Source of the DNA: an uncultured Lachnospiraceae bacterium
GTDB lineage: Bacteria > Bacillota > Clostridia > Lachnospirales > Lachnospiraceae
DNA: 64,000 bases
Direction of reading: 5' to 3'
NCBI GenBank assembly: GCA_902767015.1
Contig: CACXFV010000072.1
Location: 1 to 64,000 of the forward strand
In this document: positions 47,217 to 55,615 of the stretch, one piece after another
Layout: each line of letters starts with the position of its first letter
Position numbering within the stretch: position 1 is the first letter of the stretch
Translations under genes and position numbers: made by a program
The notes under the pieces: generated by a model
The model's input: the letters and a program-made list of their open reading frames with translations, nothing else
The model's database searches: none
What the model was told of the DNA's origin: nothing

Positions 47217-48866
47217 ATGTCTAAAATAGAAGTTAATAAAACGATGATGCAATTCTTTGAGTGGTATCTGCCAAATGACAGAGGTCATTGGAACAGAACG
47301 GCAAAGCTTGCAGGTGAAATCAGAAAAGCGGGAATTACCAGTGTGTGGCTGCCGCCGGCCTATAAGGGAGCAAGCGGCGTCAAGGATGTAGGTTATGCGG
47401 TATATGATTTATATGATCTGGGCGAGTTTAATCAGAAGAATACCGTTGCGACAAAATATGGGACAAAAGATGAATATTTGAATGCCATCTGTGAACTCAA
47501 GAAAAATGGAATTACCGTATTGGCGGATGTGGTGCTTGGTCATAAAATGGGTGCCGATGAAAAAGAACGAATATTTGCCTATGGTCAGGATGAGTATGAC
47601 AGAAATCATGAAATTGCAGGAAAACAAAAGATTACGGTCTGGACAAAATTTACCTTTCCGGGAAGAAATGGTAAGTATTCTGATTTTAAATGGGACTGGA
47701 CAAATTTTCACGGAACAGATTTTGATGCCAAAAGTCAGGAAAATGGAATCTACCGGTTTATTGGCAAAGAATGGGACAGTGATGTGGATGGAGAGTTTGG
47801 CAATTATGACTACCTGATGGGTGTGGATTTAGATATGAGCGATGAGGAGGTAGTGGAAGAGCTTAATCGATGGGGAAGGTGGTACTTTGAGTTTACCGGT
47901 GTGGATGGCTTTAGAATCGATGCCGTAAAGCACATTGACTTTAATTTTTTCAGAAATTGGCTTATGAAGCTCAGAGCGGATACTGGAAAAGAGATATTTG
48001 CGGTGGGGGAATACTGGAATGCCGAATTACATATCCTGCAGCGCTACATTGAAAAGACAGAGGCAGCGCTGTCACTTTTTGATGTTCCGCTTCATTTTAA
48101 TATGTTTCATGCCTCCAGAAGCAATGGCTTTTTTGACATGAGGTATATTCTTAAGAATACACTGTTAAGTTACCGGCCAGATTTGGCAGTTACGTTTGTA
48201 GATAATCACGACACACAGCCGGGACAGGCATTGGAATCCTTTGTGCTTGAGTGGTTTAAGCCTCATGCCTATTCACTGATTCTTCTAAGGGATGAGGGAT
48301 ATCCGTGTGTGTTTTATGGCGATTATTACGGTATTGAACATGACGGGATTTTGCCGGTCAGAGGGCTTCGTTCACTGATAAAGCTTCGGGAGAATCATGC
48401 TTACGGTGTCATGCATGATTATTTTAATCATGACAGAATTGTGGGTTGGACTCGTGAGGGAATTGATGAGATTAATAATTCCGGACTGGCGGTACTGATG
48501 ACAGTGGGATGTGGTGGCTGCAAGAAAATGTATGTCGGAAAGCATTTCGCAGGAAAATATTTTATAGATGCCCTAAAGAACATCCGACAAAAGGTACTGA
48601 TTGATGAGGACGGATTTGGCGTGTTTACGGTAGAGGGCGGTTCTGTATCTGTCTATCGGCCAATGTATGGTCAGGTGATAGGAAAGCGGGATGAGGAGTT
48701 ATTTGTTGACAAGGCTGAAAAGTCAGCCTATGCCGAGGTCATCGATGGCGTGGAACCGGAGATTATGGTGGAGAGTAATTATAAACATTTGGATGACGGT
48801 GTGGACAAAATACTGGCAGGCGAGGATACATCAGAGGAAACATCATCAGAGGAAACAGAGGATTAG
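47217..48866 (+). CDS. Cytoplasmic alpha-amylase (GH13)
   Basis: A 549-residue GH13 enzyme hydrolysing alpha-1,4-glucans. The barrel begins MMQFFEWYLPNDRGHW as in liquefying/cytoplasmic amylases; the nucleophile is in GFRIDAVKHI, the acid in VGEYWNAE, the third Asp in FVDNHDTQPGQ. There is no signal peptide, so it should act on internal glycogen or imported dextrins. The tail is an acidic Glu/Ser/Thr repeat absent from most relatives. It is packed behind birA (3-nt gap) with only a distant AAAGGA site. Confidence 0.93.
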   Translation: MSKIEVNKTMMQFFEWYLPNDRGHWNRTAKLAGEIRKAGITSVWLPPAYKGASGVKDVGYAVYDLYDLGEFNQKNTVATKYGTKDEYLNAICELKKNGITVLADVVLGHKMGADEKERIFAYGQDEYDRNHEIAGKQKITVWTKFTFPGRNGKYSDFKWDWTNFHGTDFDAKSQENGIYRFIGKEWDSDVDGEFGNYDYLMGVDLDMSDEEVVEELNRWGRWYFEFTGVDGFRIDAVKHIDFNFFRNWLMKLRADTGKEIFAVGEYWNAELHILQRYIEKTEAALSLFDVPLHFNMFHASRSNGFFDMRYILKNTLLSYRPDLAVTFVDNHDTQPGQALESFVLEWFKPHAYSLILLRDEGYPCVFYGDYYGIEHDGILPVRGLRSLIKLRENHAYGVMHDYFNHDRIVGWTREGIDEINNSGLAVLMTVGCGGCKKMYVGKHFAGKYFIDALKNIRQKVLIDEDGFGVFTVEGGSVSVYRPMYGQVIGKRDEELFVDKAEKSAYAEVIDGVEPEIMVESNYKHLDDGVDKILAGEDTSEETSSEETED

Positions 48867-48871
48867 TGAGA

Positions 48872-50737
48872 ATGAAGATAAACGATAGAAAAGTACAGAC
48901 AATAACATCAAGAATCACCAGACTGCGTGAAAATATGATAAAGCATCATATCAATGTCTATTATGTACCTTCAGACGATTTTCACGGCTCAGAATTTGTA
49001 AGTGAGTATTTTAAGGAAAGAGAGTATATGTCCGGCTTTAGAGGTTCAGCGGGAACACTTATCGTGACAGAGGACATGGCAGGTCTGTTTACAGATGGAA
49101 GATATTTTCTGCAGGCAGAAAATGAACTTACGGGAACAGATATTGTGCTTTTTAAGATGGGAGAGACCGGTGTGCCGGATATCAATGAATTTTTATTTGA
49201 TAAGCTTGAAGACGGAATGACACTGGGCTTTGACGGAAGATGCGTGACGGCGGCAAAAGCACTTTCGATTCAGAAGTATTTTACAAAGAAGAATAAAAAG
49301 ATATTCCTGAAGGGAGAGCTTGATTTAGTGGGAGATATCTGGGAGAACAGGCCAAAACTGCCGAAAGAGCCCGCCTATATGCTTGCGCTTTCCTATGCGG
49401 GCGAGAGTATTGAGAGTAAGCTTGCACGACTGCGAGAGGCGATGGAAAAAGAAGGGGCAGACAGCCTTATCCTTACTTCACTGGATGACATTGCGTGGCT
49501 TTTAAATATCAGAGGAAATGATATCAAATGCAGTCCCATGGTGCTTGCCTACATGATTATCACTGTCACGACAATTACCTTTTATTGCGGCAATGGAACG
49601 AAAGAGGACGATAAGCTTACAAAAGTCTATGATGCGCTGACGGAAAAGGGCATACAGATTAAGGGATATTTTGACATCTATCAGGATATAGAAGTTTTGG
49701 ATAAGGAGACTTATGTTATTGCGGATTTGGATAAGGTCAATTACCGTCTCTATTGTTGTCTGAAACAGGACAAGATAGTTGATATCCTTAATCCCACCAC
49801 GAGTTTTAAAGCAGTGAAGAACAGAATTGAAATTGAAAATCAGAAAAAAGCCCATATCAGGGATGGTGTTGCCTATGCACGATTTTTATACTGGTTTAAA
49901 AATATTTGTCACAAAGAGGAGATATCGGAGCTTGTGATTGCAGACAGGCTGCTTATGGAGAGGAAGAAGCAGGAGGGATTTGTCAGTGAGAGCTTTGAAC
50001 CTATTGTGGCATATAAAGAGCATGGTGCAATCGTACATTATTCGCCGACGCAGGAGACAAACTGCCCACTTGGCAATCGTTCTTTTGTGTTGATTGATAC
50101 AGGTGCCCAGTACTTTGAGGGTACAACAGACATTACCAGAACACTCTCATGCGGAGAACTCACGGAGGAGGAAAAAAGGCACTATACTTTAGTGTTGAAG
50201 GCGAATCTGGCATTGGGCAACGCCAAGTTTCTGAAGGGTGCCACCGGTGCCAGTCTTGATATGCTTGCCAGAAAGCCACTTTGGGAGAACGGATTAGATT
50301 ACAATCACGGTACCGGTCACGGCGTTGGATATTTTTCTAATGTGCATGAAGGACCGAACAGTATCCGGTATCGTGTGGGAGAAGGGAAAAATGTCAGCAT
50401 TCCCTTTGAAGCAGGAATGATATCCTCTAACGAGCCGGGCTTATACATCACGAATCAATATGGTATCCGGTTGGAAAATATGATTGTCTGTGTGGAAAGG
50501 GAGAACAATGCCTTTGGGTGCTTTTTGGAATTTGATACACTTACACTGGTTCCGTTTGAGCTGGAGGCTATTATACCGGAGATGCTAAGTGACAAGGAGA
50601 AGGTGCTGTTAAACAGCTATCACGCAAGAGTTTATAAAGAAATCTCTCCTTATCTGGATGAGGAAGAAAAAAGCTGTCTGGCAGCTATGACAAGAGAGGT
50701 TGCGCTTCAACAGGACAGCAAGCTAAATGCCGGCTGA
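48872..50737 (+). CDS. Xaa-Pro aminopeptidase P family (M24B)
   Basis: A 621-residue cytosolic metallopeptidase of the long, eukaryote-like three-domain form: two creatinase-like N-terminal domains and a C-terminal pita-bread domain. Metal ligands are seen in DTGAQYFEGTTDITRT (two Asp), HGTGHGVGYFSNVHEGP (His), SNEPGLY (Glu) and GIRLEN (Glu). It removes N-terminal residues before proline. The ATG at 48872 is preferred over the GTG at 48866. It lies 5 nt behind the amylase, completing a three-gene unit with birA. Confidence 0.93.
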   Translation: MKINDRKVQTITSRITRLRENMIKHHINVYYVPSDDFHGSEFVSEYFKEREYMSGFRGSAGTLIVTEDMAGLFTDGRYFLQAENELTGTDIVLFKMGETGVPDINEFLFDKLEDGMTLGFDGRCVTAAKALSIQKYFTKKNKKIFLKGELDLVGDIWENRPKLPKEPAYMLALSYAGESIESKLARLREAMEKEGADSLILTSLDDIAWLLNIRGNDIKCSPMVLAYMIITVTTITFYCGNGTKEDDKLTKVYDALTEKGIQIKGYFDIYQDIEVLDKETYVIADLDKVNYRLYCCLKQDKIVDILNPTTSFKAVKNRIEIENQKKAHIRDGVAYARFLYWFKNICHKEEISELVIADRLLMERKKQEGFVSESFEPIVAYKEHGAIVHYSPTQETNCPLGNRSFVLIDTGAQYFEGTTDITRTLSCGELTEEEKRHYTLVLKANLALGNAKFLKGATGASLDMLARKPLWENGLDYNHGTGHGVGYFSNVHEGPNSIRYRVGEGKNVSIPFEAGMISSNEPGLYITNQYGIRLENMIVCVERENNAFGCFLEFDTLTLVPFELEAIIPEMLSDKEKVLLNSYHARVYKEISPYLDEEEKSCLAAMTREVALQQDSKLNAG

Positions 50738-50752
50738 TTATACTGCCGGCAT
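50727..50752. terminator. Hairpin over the aminopeptidase stop codon
   Basis: ATGCCGGC (50727-50734) pairs with GCCGGCAT (50745-50752). No T-tract follows on the plus strand, so termination is uncertain; a third GCCGGC core occurs near 50800. Confidence 0.4.
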
Positions 50753-50806
50753 CTGGCTCGGTAGCCGCATTTTACTGTTCTGTCAAAACTTACACTGCCG
50801 GCAGAC

Positions 50807-51079
50807 CTACTTGCCATGCATCATTCGTGAAATTCGGATGATGTTATCCATCTGGTTGACCTGTGCCGGACTCATATTCTTTTTAAGGGCATTGATAATG
50901 AGTGTTGTCTCTGCGTCGGTGAAATTGATTCCTTTGGCATTGGCACTTGAGGTGGCATTCAGTAGAAATTGTACCATGTTATCAGGAGAAACATTTTGAG
51001 ATTGCTTCAAAATGTCCGTGAGAAGATTGATTTTCTCAGGTGCAATGCCCCCTATAGGTTGATTGTTGCTTTGTTCCAT
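50807..51079 (-). CDS. Hypothetical 90-residue protein
   Basis: Not recognised. A 90-residue, probably all-helical soluble protein with no signal, membrane segment or Cys. It has two similar Asn/Met-containing helical stretches (PDNMVQFLLNATSSA and PAQVNQMDNIIRISRMM). Last gene of a minus-strand block with 51165-51773, 51843-51995, 52116-52346 and 52406-53794. The plus-strand frame across the same region has no RBS. Confidence 0.65.
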   Translation of the reverse strand: MEQSNNQPIGGIAPEKINLLTDILKQSQNVSPDNMVQFLLNATSSANAKGINFTDAETTLIINALKKNMSPAQVNQMDNIIRISRMMHGK

Positions 51080-51164
51080 ATTTTATACCTGTGCCGTTTG
51101 ATTGTGCTGATGGGCAACGGCAATTTCCTTTCTGAAAAATAATGATTTGAATATAACATAAGAA

Positions 51165-51773
51165 TTACTTCTGATAATTCTGTGCTGCCAAAAGGCTGCG
51201 TAAAGCGTCAATACTGTTGCTTATGTCAAAGTCTTGTGTGGTATTGTTTTCTGAGGCTGTCTCATCAGTAGCCGTATTGATTGTTTTGTCAGCGTTATTT
51301 ACTGCAGCATCCACATCAGTCTTTGTGGCGGTATCGGCAGCAACATCCTTTGCAGCCTCTGTAGCTTCCTTTCTTAGTAAATCAGCGAAAAGCTGGTTTT
51401 GGTCAGGACTGCTGCTGAAAGCTGCATTTCCCATCATGCTGTTTAATAATGCCGATGGATTGTTTCCGACAGATTGATACAGATGGATGGCATTCGTGAC
51501 ATTCATAAAAGTATTAATCATATCCGCTTCATTTTTGTCAAGATATGGTTTTATGGCAAAAAGCAAATCTGAAATTTGGAAGGGGGTATTTTGTCCTCCG
51601 TTCAGTTCGCAGGCAGAAATTGTAGCATCAAGTGAATGGCTCAGATTGTTAAACATATTATGAAACTCGCTGACTTTCACAAAGTAGGATAAATTTTTCT
51701 GAAGGGCCACAGGAAAAAAAGGAAGTGCAGCCTTTAGTATATTCAGATTTTTTGTTGAAACAAAATTATTCAT
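51165..51773 (-). CDS. Hypothetical 202-residue protein
   Basis: Not recognised. The first half is helical (NLNILKAALPFFPVALQKNL; DATISACELNGGQNTPFQIS), followed by an Asn/Ser/Ala-rich middle and an Ala/Thr/Asp-rich low-complexity stretch (about 140-180) before a final helix. No signal peptide or membrane segment. The ATG at 51773 follows TGAGGCG; an ATG four codons upstream is an alternative. Size of the helical part and company suggest it belongs with the 90-residue neighbour. Confidence 0.65.
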   Translation of the reverse strand: MNNFVSTKNLNILKAALPFFPVALQKNLSYFVKVSEFHNMFNNLSHSLDATISACELNGGQNTPFQISDLLFAIKPYLDKNEADMINTFMNVTNAIHLYQSVGNNPSALLNSMMGNAAFSSSPDQNQLFADLLRKEATEAAKDVAADTATKTDVDAAVNNADKTINTATDETASENNTTQDFDISNSIDALRSLLAAQNYQK

Positions 51774-51842
51774 CACGCGCCTCATTTCTGTATTGGTGTA
51801 ATGGTATGAGCTTACAGCTGTATAATAGAGTATATGAAATTC

Positions 51843-51995
51843 TTATCGGAAATATGAATCAGGATAGATTCCGAGAAATTTAAAGCATGCAAGAAGTATA
51901 AAAAAATTTGGCGAATTTTTACATTTGATACAAGCTTCATCATATTCATAGATGGTATCCTCTGTTTCAATGATATTAGGGGCGTATTCCTTCAC
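51843..51995 (-). CDS. Small 50-residue ORF with strong RBS and CxxC
   Basis: A GTG start at 51995 follows a perfect GGAGGTG (minus strand of 52001-52007) at 5-nt spacing. The 50-codon frame ends with TAA at 51843-51845. The product starts MKEYAPNIIETEDTIYEY, has CIKC at about residues 22-25, then a hydrophobic stretch NFFILLACFKFLGIYP, then SYFR. No family recognised. It could be a small membrane-associated or peptide product. It begins just behind the terminator of the Cys-rich gene. Confidence 0.55.
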   Translation of the reverse strand: MKEYAPNIIETEDTIYEYDEACIKCKNSPNFFILLACFKFLGIYPDSYFR

Positions 51996-52028
51996 ACTGG
52001 CACCTCCTGCCTATTATTAACTTAATAA

Positions 52029-52070
52029 GGGATTTGTCACTGTGGTAATAAGTGGCAAATCCCTTTTTTT
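52029..52070 (-). terminator. Terminator of the Cys-rich gene
   Basis: GGGATTTGTCACT (52029-52041) pairs with AGTGGCAAATCCC (52051-52063), one wobble. On the minus strand the stem is followed by TTATTAAGTT; on the plus strand by seven T. Confidence 0.7.
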
Positions 52071-52115
52071 GGCTTTGGTAAAGCTTAATACCGGCTGTTA
52101 AGAGGCAAAATCAAA

Positions 52116-52346
52116 TTAGCATCCGCAGCCTAAGAAGTTGTTGTTATTGTTGCCGTTGCAGAGGCAGGAAATCAATAAAATCCAGATAATGCAGTCACAA
52201 CTTCCGTTGTTGTTTCCTAAAATACCATTTCCATTGCCGTTACCGCCGCAGCAGAAGAGAAGAATAAGTATTAAGCAAAGACTATTGTTTCCTCCGTAGT
52301 TATCATTGCAGCCACCGCCACAGTTTGTTGCAGCTAAATCACTCAT
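52116..52346 (-). CDS. Cys/Gly/Asn-rich small protein
   Basis: A 76-residue protein with 11 Cys, long Asn and Gly runs (GGNGNGNGILGNNNG, CNGNNNNNFLGCGC) and two hydrophobic patches (LCLILILLF, IIWILLISCL). Similar Lachnospiraceae proteins are sometimes labelled chorion-class high-cysteine by automatic annotation. The composition recalls spore-coat or crust proteins, but this is inference. RBS GGAGGATT precedes the ATG. A CATACAAT box at 52377-52384 (minus) resembles the -10 of mother-cell sigma factors, without a clear -35. Confidence 0.75.
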   Translation of the reverse strand: MSDLAATNCGGGCNDNYGGNNSLCLILILLFCCGGNGNGNGILGNNNGSCDCIIWILLISCLCNGNNNNNFLGCGC

Positions 52347-52405
52347 TTTAAATCCTCCAAATTTTGTTTACACTTCATTGTATGTGGGATAGCTTGGTCA
52401 GTTTC

Positions 52406-53794
52406 CTATTTTTTTAAAAATTTCTCAAGTGCATTTCTTAACTTAGTATTATAGATGACAAAATGTACGACGGGGGCAGAAAGCTTGTTGATAATCATCC
52501 ATTTTCCCTTACTGTGATAAAAGTCAATGTTGCGAAAACGTTCTTCACTGATTTTGGTGATATGACAAGAAGCTTCTTTGTATTGCTCTTCCATAAATTC
52601 CAGAAATTTTTCTTCTTCCTGTTCCCTGAATATCTTCATCAGCGGTTTTGCCTGTGACAGAAGCCCCGCTGACTTTTGATGGAAAAATTTTATTTCATCC
52701 TTTTGCGTGGTATAATACAGCCTGCAATCATCAGGATTATTTTTCAGACACTCACCGGTTAACACCGCAGAATCACAGGTGCAGTGCATAAAAGATACTA
52801 CCTCGGAGAGTGGTTTTTCAAAATAGTATGGGGAAATATCCCCAAGCATATAAAGGGGAAGCCAACTCTCCAGTCCCAAAAGTATTTCATTCAGTGGTCT
52901 GTGAATATCATGAATAATATTCAGGTGTCTTCCTCTCTTTAAAAGGAGACTCATGGCAATCATCCATTTTCTCTTTAAGTCTTCATCACGTATGATTTCA
53001 TTCATAGGCATCTCGCTAAATAAAAATACATCACTCTCAGATTTGGAGGTGATGGCAGACATCATGAATTTTGTTTCTGCCGGCCGCATTTCATTAATAC
53101 CGTAAAAAAGCTTGTTTTTGACAAGCTGCATGGGTACGGATGGAATGAAAAGCTTACTGTTTAATATATCCATATACTGTTCTGAATTGACATTATCAAA
53201 ATTCTTCAAGAACTGGTCAATCGCCATGTGATAGCTTTCTTCATTAGTCTGAAGCCAATGGAAAAGCTTTTCTTTTAATAACTCGTTACTATCTGTCTGT
53301 TCTTGTCCGATTCCGAGAATCCGTGCCATGACAACTTTGTCACTCTCTTTGGTATAATGTTTGATGATATAATTACAAAACTCCTCGCTGAATTGATTCA
53401 AATCAGCCGGTTTACGGGTGCCGCTTTTGATTCTGGAGATAAAGGAGGCATCATAATTGATTTCGGCTGCAAATTTAGAGATATTAATATCCAGCAGATG
53501 AATCAGTCTGTTGAAATTATTATGAAAGATATCAAAATCAATTGTTTCTGAATAAATCGCTTTGCGAAAAACTTTCTCAAGGTCTTCTCGGTCAAGCTCC
53601 AGTCCCTTATTCCGGTATACCTTTAACAGCCCCTCTACCAATTGATAGAATTGTTGACTGTCAGTTTTGGGAATCCGCTTTCCGCTTCGGTATCTGCTGA
53701 TTAAAGAAGTGGATAAATCTGCACTTGCAGCCAGCTCTGCCGATGTGCAGTCAACAATTTCGATATATTTATTTAATTCGTCATTAAATGCCAT
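52406..53794 (-). CDS. Tandem helix-turn-helix regulator with large C-terminal domain
   Basis: A 462-residue protein. Two XRE-like HTH units are visible: residues 17-42 (SAELAASADLSTSLISRYRS) and 104-129 (ISKFAAEINYDASFISRIKS), which resemble each other in sequence and end GKRIP/GTRKP. The remaining 330 residues are of unknown type, with a repeated phase of charged helices and a Cys-containing region (MHCTCDSAVLTGEC). It could sense a ligand. It lies 59 nt upstream of the Cys-rich gene in the same direction. Confidence 0.75.
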   Translation of the reverse strand: MAFNDELNKYIEIVDCTSAELAASADLSTSLISRYRSGKRIPKTDSQQFYQLVEGLLKVYRNKGLELDREDLEKVFRKAIYSETIDFDIFHNNFNRLIHLLDINISKFAAEINYDASFISRIKSGTRKPADLNQFSEEFCNYIIKHYTKESDKVVMARILGIGQEQTDSNELLKEKLFHWLQTNEESYHMAIDQFLKNFDNVNSEQYMDILNSKLFIPSVPMQLVKNKLFYGINEMRPAETKFMMSAITSKSESDVFLFSEMPMNEIIRDEDLKRKWMIAMSLLLKRGRHLNIIHDIHRPLNEILLGLESWLPLYMLGDISPYYFEKPLSEVVSFMHCTCDSAVLTGECLKNNPDDCRLYYTTQKDEIKFFHQKSAGLLSQAKPLMKIFREQEEEKFLEFMEEQYKEASCHITKISEERFRNIDFYHSKGKWMIINKLSAPVVHFVIYNTKLRNALEKFLKK

Positions 53795-53958
53795 AGGGCG
53801 CCTCCCGATGATTACAAATTATGCTAAAATATAGTGATGTTATTATAAGCCTGACAATGATATTATTACAAAAAGTTGCCATATTAGGCATTGCCATCTT
53901 GGCAACATCTCTGTATATCATAGTGATTTGGTAAAATACTTCTTCCTCAAGGTATACA

Positions 53959-54435
53959 GAAAGGAAGCTATTAAGTGTTTTAGTGATTCTTGGTCTTACG
54001 GCATGTAATCTGATAAATGATGTAAGAACAGATATAGCGAATGAAAAGTATGCAAAGAAATTATCGAAAAAAGTTGTCAAATATATTAAAGATAATGATG
54101 TAGGAGAAATGAAAGCACTTTTTTGTGAATATTATCAAAACAATTTTAAACTTGAAGAAGAAATAGAGTATTTTTTTGATAGTATTGACGGAAAAACTCT
54201 TTCTTATGAGTTTAAATGTTATGGAGAAGATGGTTCTGTCAGAGATGGAAAATAGACAAAACAATCATCGATAATCAGATTAGAAAATATAAAAACTGAT
54301 TTAGGAAAAGAGTATAATATTTCAATTAGTGAATATCTAAAATATGAAGATGATAAATCAAAGGAAGGAATATATGGTTTGGAAGTAAGAGATGCAGATA
54401 GAAAAAGGATTGCATCAATTTATCACGAATATTAG
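53959..54435 (+). pseudogene. Broken DUF5104-type lipoprotein gene (in-frame TAG, no start codon)
   Basis: The frame reads RKLLSVLVILGLTACNLI, a lipoprotein signal with lipobox LTAC but no proper start codon in front. It runs through DNDVGEMKALFCEYYQNN and LEEEIEYFFDSIDGKTLSYE to a TAG at 54253-54255. The same frame continues without other stops through NIKTDLGKEYNISISEYLKY to TAG at 54433-54435, matching the second half of DUF5104-like proteins. One nonsense change plus loss of the start indicates decay. Confidence 0.7.
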
Positions 54436-54479
54436 GTGGAGAAAAGTCAATATGAAGAAAAGCGAGTATGGTTAGCATT

Positions 54480-54555
54480 GTGAAAAAAAGTAAAGAAGAT
54501 ACTTATATTGATATGTATCATATTAGCATCTTGTGTTTCCCATTCTAAAGGATAA
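54480..54555 (+). pseudogene. Frameshifted lipoprotein signal-peptide fragment
   Basis: GTG-AAA-AAA-AGT-AAA at 54480, then after a one-base shift KILILICIILASCVSHSKG and stop at 54553-54555. Together this is a typical lipoprotein leader with lipobox LASC, broken by a frameshift in an A-rich run. Nothing recognisable follows. Confidence 0.45.
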
Positions 54556-54625
54556 TTCTAGGACACACAATAATTTACCAGTACAACCGGCTTATCTGTA
54601 ATAACGATGAAAGGACGAAAAATCT

Positions 54626-54865
54626 ATGAAACTGATATATGCTACATATAACCAGTACTGCAATAGTATTGATATAATCACTTTTGATAATATGCTTTTA
54701 CGAATTGATTGTAATAAGGCGGAGGATGGTTTGAATATTACACCGGATTCACAGTGTGCTTTGAACGCTCTTGCGATTGACAACCCTATGGAGTATGCTC
54801 GGTTGGTATTGGACAACGAGATGCAAGCATGGATTGATGCGGGGGACAGTCTAAATGTGTGGTAA
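54626..54865 (+). CDS. DUF6061-like small protein
   Basis: A 79-residue soluble protein beginning MKLIYATYNQYCNSIDIITF and ending DNEMQAWIDAGDSLNVW. It resembles DUF6061-type proteins of Firmicutes mobile regions (from memory, not verified). RBS AAAGGA lies upstream. It is intact in the midst of decayed genes. Confidence 0.6.
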   Translation: MKLIYATYNQYCNSIDIITFDNMLLRIDCNKAEDGLNITPDSQCALNALAIDNPMEYARLVLDNEMQAWIDAGDSLNVW

Positions 54866-54871
54866 TTTTAT

Positions 54872-54902
54872 GGGTGGATTGCTATGCGGTAGCAGTCCAC
54901 CC
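54872..54902 (+). terminator. Hairpin after the DUF6061-like gene
   Basis: GGGTGGATTGCTA (54872-54884) pairs with TAGCAGTCCACCC (54890-54902), one wobble, weak T content after it. The stretch 54866-55218 holds this hairpin and one doubtful short ORF, nothing else recognised. Confidence 0.5.
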
Positions 54903-54989
54903 TAATAATATCTGTGGAATAAATATAAGTGGAATGTAAGAAATTTCTTTGGTATAATAAGAAGCAAATATTTCGATACATTGGAAAAC

Positions 54990-55160
54990 ATGAAGAAGAA
55001 ACTCAAAGATAAAGAGATTTGTTTTCTGCTAATAAAAATCGGGAATAATTGGGTTGCGGAATTTGTTGATTCCGAGGGAAATCATATAGAAGTATATACT
55101 GCGATAGAATCATGCGTTATATCCATTATAATTGTCTATACCAACTTTAAAGTTGTATAG
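54990..55160 (+). CDS. Short doubtful ORF (56 residues)
   Basis: An ATG at 54990 opens 56 codons to TAG 55158-55160. The product starts MKKKLKDKEICF and contains NNWVAEFVDSEGNHIEVY. No good RBS and no family recognised; it may be a fragment of a larger lost gene. Confidence 0.25.
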   Translation: MKKKLKDKEICFLLIKIGNNWVAEFVDSEGNHIEVYTAIESCVISIIIVYTNFKVV

Positions 55161-55218
55161 GATTTTCTAGAGGACACCATTCATATAATTAGTAAAACAA
55201 GCGGAGGAGTTTGAGAAT

Positions 55219-55590
55219 ATGCCAGAATCAAATATCATAATGTACACAACTGAAGATGGATTAACAAAGATTGAAGCCACATTTGAAAATGACACTGTGA
55301 GGCTTTCCAGAGACCAAATGGCAGAACTGTTTCAAAGAGACAGAAGTGTTATTGGCAAACATATAAACAATATATTTAAAGAAGGCGAGTTGGATAAGGA
55401 TTCAGTATGGGCAAAATTTGCCCATACTGCTTCGGACGGGAAAAGTTATAATCTTGATGTGATCATTTCTGTTGGATACCGGGTTAAATCCATCCGAGGT
55501 ACACAGTTCCGAATCTGGGCTACTGGTATTCTGAAGGAATATATGATTTTGAGAACATTGAGGATAAGCAATATGAGATTATTCATCTGA
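55219..55590 (+). pseudogene. 5' part of a RhuM-family gene, truncated
   Basis: RBS GCGGAGGAG precedes the ATG. The translation matches the N-terminus of RhuM family proteins: VRLSRDQMAELFQRDRSVIGKHINN, DVIISVGYRVKSIRGTQFRIWAT, ILKEYMI. Relatives are about 330 residues; this stops at 123 after a short unrelated-looking tail. From about 55536 another frame reads GIYDFENIEDKQYEIIHLTS and then TAA (55596-55598), which looks like the genuine C-terminus of a different protein. The site thus seems a deletion or recombination scar. Confidence 0.65.
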
Positions 55591-55615
55591 CTTCATAATA
55601 TACAAATATGTAAGT

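Noticed and set aside
50727..50999. 90-codon plus-strand ORF after the aminopeptidase
   Set aside because: It begins inside the aminopeptidase end and hairpin and is antisense to the better supported minus-strand gene at 50807-51079.
53784..54080. 98-codon minus-strand ORF upstream of the HTH gene
   Set aside because: It is antisense to the DUF5104 lipoprotein signal, has no RBS or family resemblance and overlaps the HTH gene start.
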